DNA of 64,000 bases from NCBI RefSeq assembly GCF_009856625.1, contig NZ_CP047241.1:4216001-4280000 (forward strand). Direction: 5' to 3'. Positions 35,483 through 44,374 of the stretch are shown piece after piece (position 1 is the stretch's first letter; the number at the start of each line of letters is the position of its first letter). A program made the translations under genes and the position numbers. The notes under the pieces are model-generated. The model was not told the DNA's origin. It was given only the letters and a program-made list of their open reading frames with translations, and did not search any database. The stretch is from Aquitalea denitrificans (GTDB lineage: Bacteria; Pseudomonadota; Gammaproteobacteria; Burkholderiales; Chromobacteriaceae).

Positions 35483-36199
35483 TGCGGTGGACTCCGGTGA
35501 AAGACTAAGTGCGGTTACGGTTGTATCCCGGCACAAACCAGCAAGGTCGGCAGGGTCTTGCCCCGATACAGCAATTTTGATGCCAGACCAAATTGCGGCA
35601 AAATTCCTCTTGTTTATCCTGGCTTTACAGTTCTTTACGCCCTTTTTTTCCGCCTGGAGGCAATCTTTGCCGCCATCCGGCAAGGCTGTATTCCCGGCCC
35701 CGCGCATGCAGCCAGGATACTGGCCGCGTCCGCCCCTTGCCGCCAGCTGGTTTTTCCCTACCGGGCTTTAATGTTGCCCGCAGCGCGGCCACCCCGTCCT
35801 CGCTGATGCTCCGCCCGTTTTCCGGGAATATTTTCAGGAAAATCAATCACTCTTCCAGATCGGACTTCTCGTGTAGAGGGCAACGAACTGCTGTCATGTC
35901 GAACCCGGCAGCCCCGGCGCTGTTAGCCCGGCCACGCCTTACCTTTACCGGAGAAGCCACATGCACGCCCCAGCCCGATTTTCTTCCGCAAAATGGCAGC
36001 CCCGCTGCCAGCGGACCACCCGGCATCAGCCTGTTACCCGGCGCGGCCAGACCGACATCACGACCACGCAGCTAGCGAAGGAAGCGCTGACGGCAAAGGC
36101 CCTGGATAGCCTTATTCCAGAGCATCAGATGCACCGGCCTGCCTGTCATGTCGTGGTAAAAATCACTCCGGCAGTGGGCTGCTGAGGCAGGAAACAATC
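35483..36199. other. Long intergenic region before the M20 hydrolase gene
   Basis: About 700 bases. Open frames here (for example 35593-36075) are proline/arginine-rich with no family resemblance and no ribosome-binding site. No RNA gene, repeat or promoter could be identified. Confidence 0.45.
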
Positions 36200-37414
36200 A
36201 TGGGAAACGACATGCCGCTCAAGGTAAATGGCCAGCGTTTGTGGGATAGCCTGATCGCCATGGACGAAATGGGGGAAAGCAGACCGGCGCTGTCTGCCGA
36301 GGATTTTGCCGCCCGCGCCCTGTTTGCCGACTGGTGCCATCAGGCCGGGATGAGCCTGGATGCCGATGCCATCGGCAACTTGTATGCGCGCCGGGCCGGA
36401 CACGACAAGGACGCCAGCCCGGTGGTGATGGGCAGCCATCTGGATACCCGCCCTGGCGGTAGCTGTTTTGACGGCAGCTATGGCGTACTGGCCGCACTGG
36501 AGGTGGTACGCAGCCTGAACGATGCCGACATCACCACAACCAGACCGCTGGAAATTGCCGTATGGATCAACCAGGCCGGCGAGCGCTTTGCACCGGCCAT
36601 GCTGGGCTCGGCCACCTTTTGTGGCGATGTGCCGCTGCTGCAGGCGCTGACAACCGAAGACGGGCGTGGCATCAGCGTGGCCACCGCGCTGTCCGGCCAT
36701 GGCGGCGACCTGCCGCTGGGACGCCCCTTTGCCGCCTATTTTGAAGCCCACATCGAACAGGGGCCGGTGCTGGAACAGGCCGGTCTGCCCATCGGCATCG
36801 TGACCGGTGGCCAGGCCATCTGCTGGCTGGATGTGGAAGTGAACGGCAGTACAGCCCATGCCGGCACCACACCGATGGCACTGCGACGGGATGCGCTGCT
36901 GGGAGCCAGCGCCATGATAGGCCAGCTGGAAAAGCTGGCCACAGAACACCAGCCACACGGATTGGTCACGGTGGGGCAACTGCTGATTACCGCGGCAGCA
37001 CGCAATACCATTCCGGGGCAGGTGCGCTTTACCGTGGATCTGCGTCACCCGCTGGATGTGCAGATCACCGCCATGGAACAACAAACCCGCCAGCTATTAC
37101 AGCAGGTGGCGGCACAACGCGGGCTGGATGTCAGCATACGGCGGCACTGGTTCAGCATGGCCACGCCGTTTGACAGCGGCTGCATTGCCGCCGTGCGCCA
37201 GGCGGTAACGGCGCTGGCTTACCCGCACCAGGACATTGTCAGCGGTGCGGGCCACGATGCAATGAACCTGGCACGGCACTGCCCCAGCACCATGATCTTC
37301 ATCCCCTGCCGCAAAAACCCTGCTCAGCACCAGGCCGAGTACGCAACACCGGACGATGTCCACATGGGTGCCGATGTCCTGCTGGGCGCGGTACTGGCAC
37401 AGGCCGACAGCTAG
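36200..37414 (+). CDS. M20-family N-carbamoyl amino acid hydrolase-like protein, active-site variant
   Basis: A 404-residue member of the M20 hydantoinase/carbamoylase family (allantoate amidohydrolase, N-carbamoyl-L-amino acid hydrolase), enzymes with two zinc ions that release ammonia and CO2 from carbamoyl compounds. Metal ligands are visible in GSHLDTRP, the FDGSYGV aspartate, EAHIEQGPVLE and the C-terminal QHQAEYATP; the lid-domain AHAGTTPM and GAGHDAMNLA are also present. The family motif N-E-E-G-x-R-F, which supplies the catalytic base and a bridging metal ligand, is here N-Q-A-G-E-R-F (around residue 120), so normal catalysis is doubtful. AGGAAACAATC precedes the start. Its stop overlaps that of the convergent cyclase gene. 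Confidence 0.85.
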   Translation: MGNDMPLKVNGQRLWDSLIAMDEMGESRPALSAEDFAARALFADWCHQAGMSLDADAIGNLYARRAGHDKDASPVVMGSHLDTRPGGSCFDGSYGVLAALEVVRSLNDADITTTRPLEIAVWINQAGERFAPAMLGSATFCGDVPLLQALTTEDGRGISVATALSGHGGDLPLGRPFAAYFEAHIEQGPVLEQAGLPIGIVTGGQAICWLDVEVNGSTAHAGTTPMALRRDALLGASAMIGQLEKLATEHQPHGLVTVGQLLITAAARNTIPGQVRFTVDLRHPLDVQITAMEQQTRQLLQQVAAQRGLDVSIRRHWFSMATPFDSGCIAAVRQAVTALAYPHQDIVSGAGHDAMNLARHCPSTMIFIPCRKNPAQHQAEYATPDDVHMGADVLLGAVLAQADS

Positions 37415-38619
37415 GCCGATTGGGAAGCTGTCCCGTCCGGGGCCAGCTGTACCTGATTGCGCCCCTGCTGTTTGGCGTGATACAGCATGCGGTCGCAGCA
37501 GGCCAGCAAGTCGGTTGCCTGCAGCAGACCCTGCAGGCTGGAGAGGGCGGCGCCCAGGCTGATGGTAAGGTGCCCCAGCCCGTCAGGCCGGTAGTGGTGT
37601 TCTACTTCGAGCGCCACCACCTGCTGCTGTACGCGCTGGGCAATGTGCAGCAGCTCATCCCGGCTGCCGGTTTGCAACAGGATGGCAAACTCCTCGCCGC
37701 CATAGCGGAAAGCCCGGGCCTGGCCACTGCGCAGGCAGCTGACCATGGCACTGGCGACATCGGCCAGGATATGGTCCCCCGCCGGATGACCGTAATGGTC
37801 GTTGTAAGGCTTGAAGTAATCGATATCCACCAGCAGCAGGGCAAAAGGGCGGCCATGCTGCTGTGCCTGCAGCCAGAACTCTTCCAGCTGCAAATCAAAG
37901 GCGCGGCGATTCCCCACCCGGGTCAGGGCATCGGTAGAAGCCAGCATCTGCAGCCGCTGATTGAGGGTGGACAGTTCGTGCTTGCGCCGACGCTGCTCCT
38001 GCGACGCGTAAAACGCCAGCCGCACACTGGTGGTGGTGCTCCAGCTCATGAACAGGCAGAACAGCAACACCGGCAGGTAGACCAGCGAAAACACCAGCAA
38101 AGGCTTGCTGTCCTGCGGGTTCATCAGCGCCACATTGCCCATGATGGCCACGGAAATGGCCAGCGAGCTGACCACAGCACCCTTGAACGATACCCTGACT
38201 CCCAGATTGGCAAATACGATGAAGATCAGCGATGCATACAGGAAGGTCGGTACATCAGGCGAATGGCTGCGCTTGAGCAGCTCGAACCAGGACAGGGTGG
38301 CAATCAGGTCGTGCACCGGCATCAGCTGATCCATCAGCAGAATGTTGCGGCTGCGGCCGAATACCAGCCAGATATCCACCATGGCCACCAGCAACAGGCC
38401 GCTGCGCACCAGCAGCGAAACACCTGCCATATCGGGTATCAGCAGGGCATCGGCCAGTACATAGGAAAAGAAAGCCAGTGCGGCAATGATATTGGTCAGC
38501 AACAGAAAGGGCCGGTGCTGGCGCAGGATGTAATGCTCGAATTCCGGCCACAGGGACTGCGGAATGCGCACTCGCCAGCGAAAGCGGACAGCAGCAAGCA
38601 ATTTGGAGGCGGCATTCAT
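37411..38619 (-). CDS. Membrane diguanylate cyclase (GGDEF)
   Basis: A 402-residue protein with about six membrane helices in the first 200 residues and a C-terminal GGDEF domain. The active-site motif RYGGEEF is intact, preceded by LLVDIDYFKPYNDHYGHPAGD, so synthesis of cyclic di-GMP from two GTP is expected. The RxxD product-inhibition site normally five residues before the motif is not present. The N-terminal membrane part is an unassigned sensor. ATG 38619 was taken because the longer frame adds no support. It stands alone and converges on the M20 gene with a four-base overlap of ends. Confidence 0.9.
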   Translation of the reverse strand: MNAASKLLAAVRFRWRVRIPQSLWPEFEHYILRQHRPFLLLTNIIAALAFFSYVLADALLIPDMAGVSLLVRSGLLLVAMVDIWLVFGRSRNILLMDQLMPVHDLIATLSWFELLKRSHSPDVPTFLYASLIFIVFANLGVRVSFKGAVVSSLAISVAIMGNVALMNPQDSKPLLVFSLVYLPVLLFCLFMSWSTTTSVRLAFYASQEQRRRKHELSTLNQRLQMLASTDALTRVGNRRAFDLQLEEFWLQAQQHGRPFALLLVDIDYFKPYNDHYGHPAGDHILADVASAMVSCLRSGQARAFRYGGEEFAILLQTGSRDELLHIAQRVQQQVVALEVEHHYRPDGLGHLTISLGAALSSLQGLLQATDLLACCDRMLYHAKQQGRNQVQLAPDGTASQSA

Positions 38620-38732
38620 GACAGGAGCCCGGGCGGCCAGCGGTAGGGCCAACCTTGAAAAGACAGCGGCCAGTTTAGGACAAGCCCCCTGCCCCGTCTA
38701 GGCAAACGTCATGCCGGTGAAGCCGGCACTGG

Positions 38733-39074
38733 TCAGGGCAACAACACATAGCTCTTGCGCACGGTTTCCGCCACTTCCCATACCCCGCTGCTATTGGCGG
38801 GAAAATACAAGGCATCGCCCGCAGCAATGTCGATGGCCGCGCCGGTATCCGGAATGAAACGGCAGCGCCCCTGGATGAAATGGCAAAACTCGGCCTGCAT
38901 GATCTGGCGTCGCCAGCGGCCAGGGCTGCACTCCCACACCCCGGCCTCCACCCCGTCCGGGCGCTCCACGGCATGTACACGGGTGGCGGCAACCGGCTCA
39001 CCCAGCGGTACCGCTACCGGCACGGCTGCGGACAATGGGGTACTACCGCTGTGCGGCAGATGGGTAATCGTCAT
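38733..39074 (-). CDS. Cupin-domain protein
   Basis: A 113-residue single-domain cupin of the DUF861/EutQ-like type, with VWECSPGRWRRQ, AEFCHFIQGRCRFIPDTG and AGDALYFPANSSGVWEV, the usual features of the beta-barrel. AGGAG precedes ATG 39074. It is encoded 38 bases after the flavoprotein gene, a frequent pairing with amine-oxidising flavoproteins of polyamine or betaine breakdown; the substrate here is not known. The longer open frame upstream overlaps the flavoprotein and is rejected. Confidence 0.82.
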   Translation of the reverse strand: MTITHLPHSGSTPLSAAVPVAVPLGEPVAATRVHAVERPDGVEAGVWECSPGRWRRQIMQAEFCHFIQGRCRFIPDTGAAIDIAAGDALYFPANSSGVWEVAETVRKSYVLLP

Positions 39075-39112
39075 GGTGCTCTCCTGTCTGATATCGGGAT
39101 AAACCGGCTGGC

Positions 39113-40510
39113 TTACTGCATCAGCCCTTCCATGAAACCGGCCACGCCCTGGGCCAGCCGGCGCTTCCACACCGGGCTGTCCGCTTGCTTCAGCGTGCGG
39201 TCCTCCCAGACAAAGCTCTTGATGATGGCGTTGTAGCCCAGCCAGCGCAGCGGCTCCGGCTCCCAGTTGCTGAGGCTGCCGGGCCGGCGTACCCAGGGTT
39301 GGCGGGTGAGCAGGGTGTCGCGGCCCAGAATCATGTCGGCCAGGGTACGGCCACCCAGATTGCTGGCCCCCACCCCTTCGCCGCCATAACCTCCAGCCCA
39401 GGCCACGCCCTGGGCTGCATCACACACCATATGCGGTTGAAAGCGCCGTGCCACGCCCAGATTGCCACCCCAGCCGTGGCTGATACGGGCCTGCGCCAGC
39501 ATGGGAAACAGTTCCAGCATCAACTGACGGCGCAGGGTGATTTCATCTGGCGTCAGGGTGAAGTCCTGGCGCAGTTTGCCGCCAAAGCGATAGCCGCCAC
39601 GGGCACCAAACACCAGCCGGTTGTCGCGGGTACGCTGGCCATAACTGACCTGACGGCTGTTTTCGCTGAAGGCTTCGCCGTGGCGCAGGCCAATTTCTTC
39701 CCACAAGGCATCGGACAGCGGCTCGGTGGCAATGATCAGGCTTTGCACCGGCAGCTGGTATTGTCCATAGGGTGGCAGGGTGGTGGCATAGCCTTCCACC
39801 GCCGGCACCAGCCAGCGCGCCCTGACGCTACCGTGTGCGGTGCTCAGTTGCCCCGGCTGCAGTGCGGTGACGCGGCTGTGCTCGTACAGCTTTACCCCCA
39901 TGCGCTCCACGCACTCGGCCAGACCACGCACCAGCCGCGCCGGCTGGATGGTGGCCACATGCGGCGAGTACACCGCACCATACGGCGTGGCCAGCCGCAG
40001 TTGCTGGTTCAGCGCGGCCACCTCCAGCCAGCGGTAATCCTCCTCGCCATGGCCATGTGTCCGCCAGTCAGCCAGTTGCTGACGCAGGCGGACTTCCTGC
40101 TCGGGATAGCGGGCGGCGCAATACAGCACTCCGCCCTTGCGGTAATGGCAATCGATAGCTTCGCGGGTGATGACGCGGCCTACTTCATCGGGAATGTCGT
40201 GTAACAGGGCACGGCTTTGCACCCGTGCCGCCGGGTCCAGCGTGGCCAGCAGACGGTCCTCGCCCAGCACTTCGCCAATCAGCCAGCCGCCATTGCGGCC
40301 AGAGGCACCAAAACCGGCAATCTCGGCTTCCAGCACCACGATATTCAGGTCCGGGGCCTGCTGCTTCAGGTAGTAGGCAGTCCACAGCCCGGTAAAACCG
40401 GCACCGATAATGGCCACATCGGCCTCGATATCACCCTGTAGCGCCGCACGGGGCGTCAGGCTGTCGCCCAGTTGTTCCATCCACAGGCTGATGTGTTGTG
40501 TTGCGGCCAT
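39113..40510 (-). CDS. FAD-dependent oxidoreductase, DadA/PuuB type
   Basis: A 465-residue flavoprotein of the D-amino acid oxidase family. The Rossmann FAD motif is VAIIGAGFTGLWTAYYL near residue 31, followed by VVLEAEIAGFGASGRNGGW, typical of gamma-glutamylputrescine oxidase and related amine oxidases. The C-terminal GWGGNLGVARRFQPHM and GGYGGEGVGASNLGG segments complete the FAD site. GGAGG precedes ATG 40510 by seven bases. With the cupin downstream and an AraC regulator upstream on the same strand, an inducible amine or amino-acid oxidation function is likely; the substrate is unknown. Confidence 0.88.
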   Translation of the reverse strand: MAATQHISLWMEQLGDSLTPRAALQGDIEADVAIIGAGFTGLWTAYYLKQQAPDLNIVVLEAEIAGFGASGRNGGWLIGEVLGEDRLLATLDPAARVQSRALLHDIPDEVGRVITREAIDCHYRKGGVLYCAARYPEQEVRLRQQLADWRTHGHGEEDYRWLEVAALNQQLRLATPYGAVYSPHVATIQPARLVRGLAECVERMGVKLYEHSRVTALQPGQLSTAHGSVRARWLVPAVEGYATTLPPYGQYQLPVQSLIIATEPLSDALWEEIGLRHGEAFSENSRQVSYGQRTRDNRLVFGARGGYRFGGKLRQDFTLTPDEITLRRQLMLELFPMLAQARISHGWGGNLGVARRFQPHMVCDAAQGVAWAGGYGGEGVGASNLGGRTLADMILGRDTLLTRQPWVRRPGSLSNWEPEPLRWLGYNAIIKSFVWEDRTLKQADSPVWKRRLAQGVAGFMEGLMQ

Positions 40511-40541
40511 CTGTTGTCCTCCCGACATGATGGTGCGCAGC

Positions 40542-41360
40542 TTAGTCTGGCCGGACAGCCTCTGTCGTCGCAGCGGACCCGCGCGGAGAACGGCGCAGCC
40601 AGGCCGCGGGCGACTGCCCGGTATGCTGGCGGAAACAGCGGTAGAACACCGACAGCGAATTGAAACCGGCGGCAAAGGCCAGTTCCTCCATGCGCGCCGT
40701 ACTGTCGGCAGCGGCCAGCTGACCCAGCAGATACTGCAGGCGGGCCTGGTTGACGTAGCGGTAGAAACTGAGTCCCAGCACCTGATTCAGCAGATAGGAC
40801 AGCTGGTTGCGGCTGTAGCCGGTCGCTGTCGCCACGGCGGCCAGGGTGCAGTCGGCCTGCAGATAGGGCTGCCGGCGGTGGAAGTAACTGTGCAGGTCTT
40901 CCGCCATGCGCCCCAGCTGCCGCGCCGACAGACCCAGTTTTTGCAGCGGGCTGGCGGCGCTGGCGCTGCGATCGCCCTGCGTGCCGGCATGCTGCAAGGT
41001 AGCGTACTCGCGCACCTGCCAGATCAGCCCGTCACGCACGGTAATGGCCTCGCTGCTCTGGAAAGACGCCAGCCCGCCACGCAGCACCAACTGGTACTGG
41101 ATAAAGGCGGTATCGCCATCCACGCGGATGCGGTCTACATGCTCCAGCCGTTCAGCCTCGCCCTGCGGCAGCGAGGACAGCACATAGTCATGCAGCTCGG
41201 CCAGCCGAAACACCCGGTTCTGCAGAAAGTCGTGATAGCTCACCTCCGGATGGTAGAGCGTCAGGATGTCTTCCAGCCGGCGTTGTTTCCATGCCAGATG
41301 ATAGCGCTCCACCACCGCACGGGTATGCGCTGCCACCGCCTGTTCTGCCCGCAGGCTCAT
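40542..41360 (-). CDS. AraC-family regulator with SnoaL-like N-terminal domain
   Basis: A 272-residue regulator. Residues about 1-130 resemble a SnoaL/NTF2-like fold (VERYHLAWKQRRLEDILTLYHPEVSYHDF, VDGDTAFIQYQLVL), an uncommon sensory domain. Residues about 160-265 are the AraC double helix-turn-helix, with TLAAVATATGYSRNQLSYLL and MEELAFAAGFNSLSVFYRCF. It lies 31 bases before the flavoprotein gene and overlaps the ABC transporter by ATGA, so it probably controls the flavoprotein/cupin genes and may itself be co-transcribed with the transporter. Confidence 0.87.
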   Translation of the reverse strand: MSLRAEQAVAAHTRAVVERYHLAWKQRRLEDILTLYHPEVSYHDFLQNRVFRLAELHDYVLSSLPQGEAERLEHVDRIRVDGDTAFIQYQLVLRGGLASFQSSEAITVRDGLIWQVREYATLQHAGTQGDRSASAASPLQKLGLSARQLGRMAEDLHSYFHRRQPYLQADCTLAAVATATGYSRNQLSYLLNQVLGLSFYRYVNQARLQYLLGQLAAADSTARMEELAFAAGFNSLSVFYRCFRQHTGQSPAAWLRRSPRGSAATTEAVRPD

Positions 41361-43141
41361 GGCTGCAAGGCCCCCGCTTCCGGGCCAAACTGCAGGGCCG
41401 CCAGCCGCGCATACAAGGGCGAGCTGTGCAGCAGTTCCTCGTGCCGCCCCTGCGCCACGATGCGCCCGCCTTCCAGCACCACGATGCGGTCGGCTTCCTT
41501 CACCGTGGCCAGGCGGTGGGCAATCACCAGCGTGGTGCGATTGGCTGCGGCACGCTCCAGCGCCTGCTGTACCAGTTGTTCGGATTCGGCATCCAGCGCG
41601 CTGGTGGCTTCGTCCAGCAGCAGGATGGGCGGGTTTTTCAGGATGGCGCGGGCAATGGCGATGCGCTGGCGCTGGCCGCCGGACAAGCGCACGCCGCGCT
41701 CGCCAAGGTAAGTGGCATAGCCTTGCGGCAAGGCCAGAATAAAGTCATGCGCCGCCGCAGCACGGGCGGCGGCGAATACTTCTTCGTCGCTGGCATCTGG
41801 CCGGCCATAGCGGATGTTTTCCAGCGCGCTGCTGCCAAAAATCACCGAATCCTGCAGCACCACACCAATATGCTGGCGCAAATCGGCCAGCGCCAACTGG
41901 CGAATGTCCACCCCGCCCAGGCTGATTGCCCCCTGTTGCGGGTCGTAAAAGCGCAGTAACAGCTGGAACAGCGTGGACTTGCCCGCACCGGACGGCCCCA
42001 CCAGCGCCACGTGCTCGCCGGGGGCCAGCTCCAGGTCAATGTGGCTGAGCGAGGGCTGCTCCGGGCGCGAAGGGTAAGCAAAGCCCACCTGCTGCAAGCG
42101 CAGCCGCCCTGCCGTCGGCAAGGCATGCGGGTGCTGTGGCTCGGTTACTGGCGAGGCCAGTTGCAGCAGCTCCATCAGCCGTTCGGTGGCCCCGGCGGCG
42201 CGTTGCACCTCACCCCACACCTCGGCCACCGCGCCAATCGCCCCGGCGGTCACCACCGCGTACAGGATGAACTGCGCCAGCAGGCCGCCGCTCATCTGCC
42301 CGGCCAGCACTTGCTGCGCACCCAGCCACAATACGAACACGATGGCACCGAAAATCAGCATGATCACCGCCACCGTCAGCAGCGAACGGGCGCGGATGCG
42401 CGCCAGCGCAGTGCCAAAGCTCAATTCCACCGAGCCGACAAAGCGGCTGGCTTCCGCCGCCTGCTGGTTGAAGGCCTGCACGGTGGGAATGGCGTTGAGC
42501 ACTTCACCGGCCATGGCGCTGGAATCGGCAATGCGGTCCTGACTGGATTTGGACAGCGCCCGCACGCGGCGGCCAAACAGCACGATGGGCAGCACCACCA
42601 GCAACAGCGTCACCAGAATGTAGCCGGTGAGGCTGGGGCTGGTCATGGCCAGCATCACCAGCCCGCCCAGCATCAGCAATACATTGCGCAGGCCCATGGA
42701 CAGACTGGTGCCGATTACCGTCTGCACCAGCGTGGTATCGGTGGTGAGGCGCGACAGCACTTCACCGGTCTGGGTGGTTTCGAAATACTGCGGACTCATG
42801 CTGATGACGTGGCGATACACGGCGCTACGCACGTCCGCCGTCACCCGCTCGCCCAGCCAGGACACCAGATAAAAGCGCCCGGCTGTGGCCAGCGCCAGCA
42901 CCACGGCCACGCCAAACAGCATGAGGAAGTACTGGTTGATGTGACCGGCATTGCGGCTGGAAAAACCCTGGTCGATCAGCACGCGGAAGGCCATGGGCAA
43001 CACCAGCGTGGAAACGGCGGCCACGGTGAGCGCCAGCAGGGCCAGCCAGGCACGACGGCGATAAGGGCGCATGAAGGGCAGCAGCCCCAGCAAGGGGCTG
43101 ATGCGTTGCAACAAGGGGCGGGCAGGCGTAGCAGAGGACAT
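41357..43141 (-). CDS. ABC transporter, fused permease and ATPase (MsbA-like exporter)
   Basis: A 594-residue half-transporter. Six membrane helices occupy about residues 25-320, then an ATPase domain with Walker A GPSGAGKSTLF, Q-loop VLQDSVIF, signature LSGGQRQRIAIARA and Walker B LLLDEATSALD, with the switch histidine in IAHRLATV. It should act as a homodimer exporting a hydrophobic substrate from the inner membrane. The substrate cannot be predicted; similarity to MsbA is general. Its stop overlaps the start of the AraC gene. No clear ribosome-binding site was seen before the ATG. Confidence 0.9.
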   Translation of the reverse strand: MSSATPARPLLQRISPLLGLLPFMRPYRRRAWLALLALTVAAVSTLVLPMAFRVLIDQGFSSRNAGHINQYFLMLFGVAVVLALATAGRFYLVSWLGERVTADVRSAVYRHVISMSPQYFETTQTGEVLSRLTTDTTLVQTVIGTSLSMGLRNVLLMLGGLVMLAMTSPSLTGYILVTLLLVVLPIVLFGRRVRALSKSSQDRIADSSAMAGEVLNAIPTVQAFNQQAAEASRFVGSVELSFGTALARIRARSLLTVAVIMLIFGAIVFVLWLGAQQVLAGQMSGGLLAQFILYAVVTAGAIGAVAEVWGEVQRAAGATERLMELLQLASPVTEPQHPHALPTAGRLRLQQVGFAYPSRPEQPSLSHIDLELAPGEHVALVGPSGAGKSTLFQLLLRFYDPQQGAISLGGVDIRQLALADLRQHIGVVLQDSVIFGSSALENIRYGRPDASDEEVFAAARAAAAHDFILALPQGYATYLGERGVRLSGGQRQRIAIARAILKNPPILLLDEATSALDAESEQLVQQALERAAANRTTLVIAHRLATVKEADRIVVLEGGRIVAQGRHEELLHSSPLYARLAALQFGPEAGALQP

Positions 43142-43246
43142 GAACAGACCGGTAGGAAAGCAAGGCTGTCAGGCTACACCATGCCACCGGCTACGGCCAT
43201 TCGGGCAGGTCTGCACCTGCTACTGACAATGGCGCAGCGTCCCTGA

Positions 43247-43280
43247 GGCAGGGAGGCACAACGCAGCAACAGGGTTTTGC
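43247..43280 (+). repeat. Imperfect direct repeat, copy 1
   Basis: A 34-base element beginning GGCAGGGAGGCACAACGC, matching copy 2 (43361-43395) with three substitutions and one indel. The pair lies between the ABC transporter and the DUF2892 gene and resembles a dispersed intergenic repeat. Confidence 0.65.
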
Positions 43281-43360
43281 ACACATACCCAAGGGCGGCT
43301 GACAAAATAGCACAGCGCCCCGGGGGCAAGGCGCGCCGACGCAGACAGTACACCGCGTAC

Positions 43361-43395
43361 GGCAAGGAGGCGCAACGCAGCAGCAGGGATTTTGC
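43361..43395 (+). repeat. Imperfect direct repeat, copy 2
   Basis: A 35-base element beginning GGCAAGGAGGCGCAACGC. It is the second copy of the element at 43247; the DNA between the copies contains short GC-rich palindromes. Confidence 0.65.
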
Positions 43396-43404
43396 CAGCC
43401 GCGT

Positions 43405-43593
43405 TTATTTCAGCTTGCAGGTCTTGATGCCAAACGGCAGATACGCCGGACACCAGCCAATCAGCCCGGTAGCCAGCGGCACCACGCCAATCCAGCCCCA
43501 CACCGGCAGCAGACCGGCCACGGTGGCAATGATCAGGGCAACACCAATGACAATGCGCAGGATGCGGTCGATTCCGCCTACATTCGGGGACAT
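43405..43593 (-). CDS. DUF2892 (YgaP-like) membrane protein
   Basis: A 62-residue protein with two membrane helices and the family pattern MSPNVGGIDRILRIVIGVALI, ending GWCPAYLPFGIKTCK. This is the membrane module also found at the C-terminus of the rhodanese YgaP, with a cysteine in GWCP. Function unknown, with a suggested link to sulfur or nitric oxide stress. It follows a Crp/Fnr-type regulator gene, with a Crp/Fnr-like palindrome in between. Confidence 0.88.
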   Translation of the reverse strand: MSPNVGGIDRILRIVIGVALIIATVAGLLPVWGWIGVVPLATGLIGWCPAYLPFGIKTCKLK

Positions 43594-43664
43594 ATTATTC
43601 TCCTCAGTCAGGGGCCATGCTGGATGGCGATGAGGAGATGCTAGGCCTTGTCACCGCACACTTC

Positions 43665-43679
43665 AGTGACTAGATCACA
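43665..43679. promoter_or_regulatory. Crp/Fnr-type palindrome before the DUF2892 gene
   Basis: AGTGACTAGATCACA, with half-sites GTGA and TCAC separated by five bases, 72 bases before the DUF2892 start and downstream of the Crp/Fnr gene. The half-sites fit a Crp/Fnr regulator; spacing is one base shorter than the E. coli Crp consensus. Confidence 0.4.
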
Positions 43680-43717
43680 CAGCGGGGCAAACTGGCCGCA
43701 AAAACCACAGTCGGCAC

Positions 43718-44374
43718 TTACTTGGCAGCCAGTTGCTGCAGAGCGGTGGCATGCAGCACCTGCAACTGGCCACGACCCAGCCGTATCCAGCCGCGGCGCT
43801 CGAATTCCTTGAGCTGACGGCTGATGACCTCGCGTGCGCTGCCCAGCTCTGCCGCCAGTTCCTGATGCGTGATGCTCAGAACAGTCTGGCCGCGAGCGCG
43901 TTGCAATAGGCAGGCGGCCAGTCGCTGGTCGATGCGACCAAAACTTACCTCTTCAATCAACAACAGCAGGTCGGCAATACGGCTGCCATAGGCGCGGAAC
44001 ACAAAGTCGCGGAAAGCCGCCGAGTCGGCCAATAACTGGCGGAAGGCCGGAATCGGCAGCGCCTGGGCGCAGATGGCGGTTTCGGCCACACCTTCGGCAT
44101 CGTAATCGGTACCGCTCATCAGGCAGGCGGTAGTGACAATGCAGGTCTGGCCGTTTTCCACCCGGTACAGCGTGATTTCGCGGCCGTTTTCGCCCACTTT
44201 CTGTACCCGGATCTGCCCCTCCTGCAAAAACAGATAGGCCTGACAGGGGCTGCCTTCGCGGAACAGCACCGTCCCGGCCGGGGCCTGCATGGCCTGGCTG
44301 TGCGCCAGTAGTTGGGCACGGCTGGCGTCGTCCAGTGCGTCCAGAATGGCAAAGTCGCGCGTCCAGTCGCTCAT
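43718..44374 (-). CDS. Crp/Fnr-family transcription regulator
   Basis: A 218-residue regulator with an N-terminal cyclic-nucleotide-binding-type barrel (PAGTVLFREGSPCQAYLFLQEGQIRV) and a C-terminal winged helix ending in TLQELAAELGSAREVISRQLKEFERRG-like recognition helix. No N-terminal cysteine cluster is present, so it is not an iron-sulfur FNR. Three scattered cysteines (in SPCQ, TCIV, ACLM) might sense redox. The start ATG overlaps the exonuclease stop (ATGA), with AGGA nine bases before. It probably regulates the downstream DUF2892 gene. Confidence 0.9.
   Translation of the reverse strand: MSDWTRDFAILDALDDASRAQLLAHSQAMQAPAGTVLFREGSPCQAYLFLQEGQIRVQKVGENGREITLYRVENGQTCIVTTACLMSGTDYDAEGVAETAICAQALPIPAFRQLLADSAAFRDFVFRAYGSRIADLLLLIEEVSFGRIDQRLAACLLQRARGQTVLSITHQELAAELGSAREVISRQLKEFERRGWIRLGRGQLQVLHATALQQLAAK

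Noticed and set aside
35593..36075. 160-codon open frame in the gap before the M20 gene
   Set aside because: Arg/Pro/Ser-rich product without family features or ribosome-binding site; frames of this length arise easily in GC-rich DNA.
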